A DNA stretch of 64,000 nt from Bifidobacterium sp. ESL0745 (lineage in GTDB: Bacteria > Actinomycetota > Actinomycetes > Actinomycetales > Bifidobacteriaceae), in assembly GCF_029433335.1 (NCBI RefSeq), contig NZ_JAQTHX010000002.1, positions 256,652 through 320,651 of the forward strand, in the 5' to 3' direction. How positions within the stretch are numbered: the stretch's first letter is position 1; every line of letters starts with the position of its first letter. Under the pieces are notes generated by a model. That model was not told where the DNA came from, did no database searches, and worked only from the letters and a program-made list of their open reading frames with translations. The position numbers and the translations under genes are program-made. Positions 63,726-64,000 of this stretch are shown here, one piece after another.

Positions 63726-64000
63726 TTGATTCTTGATTTTTCGGGTCTAAAATAACGCGTAGAGGTGCAAGGACACCTGTAGTGACACGCCGAAAGAACC
63801 GCATCATTGCAACGGTTCTTAAGGTTTTTGCACCCTTCAACTTGCGCGATATCGGATTGTCGCGTATATTTATCTCTTGCTGCTCAACACGACAGCTTCT
63901 CTCCAAAGAGTTGAGGTTGTTTGTTGGTGTGGTGGTGGTTTGAGAACTCAAGAGTGTGTCTGTACTACTTTTTATTTGTAAAGCTTTTTTTGATTGCCAG
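63726..64000 (+). promoter_or_regulatory. Probable rRNA operon promoter and leader
   Basis: TTGATT (63726-63731), a 16-bp spacer and TAAAAT (63748-63753) form a promoter. A hairpin AAGAACCG/CGGTTCTT (63794-63820) follows. The segment TTTGAGAACTCAAGAGTGTG (63939-63958) and the T-rich run after it match the leader typically found just before 16S rRNA in Bifidobacterium and relatives. The 16S gene itself would begin just past the right edge. The 111-codon reverse frame here is therefore not a gene. Confidence 0.75.

Noticed and set aside
63616..63951. 111-codon minus-strand frame
   Set aside because: It overlaps the probable rRNA promoter and leader.

Overview
The window looks like a chromosomal segment of a Bifidobacterium or close relative. 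Evidence: Actinobacteria-type gene content, LAxTG sortase substrates, an Msm-type sugar ABC transporter served by a detached ATPase, an actinobacterial rRNA leader at the right edge, and several genes whose ATG sits 6-7 bases after a -10 hexamer, as in leaderless mRNAs. Many housekeeping enzymes carry long low-complexity insertions. The species cannot be named from this sequence alone.

Layout. 0-7 kb: 5'-truncated CCA-adding enzyme, a LytR_C membrane protein, rsmA, a DUF4143-type ATPase preceded by a striking array of seven palindromes on a 40-bp pitch, and a DUF348/G5/lysozyme-like cell-wall enzyme. 7.5-13 kb: tRNA-Thr(UGU), two convergent membrane-anchored DsbA-like thioredoxin-fold proteins, and a multi-TM Ser/Thr kinase. 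13.6-24 kb: a glycan-degradation cluster made of a doubly membrane-anchored domain-swapped GH3, a sortase-anchored GH106-like protein, an intracellular GH3 and a coupled GtrA-like membrane protein. 24-29 kb: a 5'-truncated AlbA_2-type regulator flanked by palindromic repeats, then a LytTR response regulator and GHKL kinase with an overlooked 43-codon ORF joined to both by ATGA overlaps, and a FIVAR surface protein. 29.6-33 kb: an M20 amidohydrolase and an SLC1-type symporter. 33-36.5 kb: an AT-rich island with three paralogous small HTH proteins. 36.6-48.8 kb: msmK, a DUF4032 protein, rlmB, dcd, a possible small RNA, an esterase, a Na+/H+ antiporter, tadA and TauE. 49-56.6 kb: GH36 alpha-galactosidase, ROK regulator and a three-gene sugar ABC transporter (raffinose-type utilisation). 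56.5-64 kb: a 120-bp structured tandem repeat, otsA-otsB fusion, threonine dehydratase, a PNPOx-fold protein, a sirtuin, a gene-poor stretch and an rRNA promoter/leader.

How the genes work together. The GH36, ROK and SBP/permease genes form a coherent alpha-galactoside uptake and hydrolysis unit; the required ATPase is probably the msmK-like gene at 36.6 kb. The GH3/GH106/GH3/GtrA group suggests outside-in cleavage of rhamnose- and glucose-containing plant or microbial glycans. The LytTR system may control the adjacent divergent surface protein.

Most unusual non-coding content: four regular repeat arrays (40-, 51-, 62- and 120-bp pitch); decayed duplicate 3' ends lying just beyond the stop codons of two genes (sirtuin and antiporter); and an orphan promoter-terminator pair at 42.4 kb.
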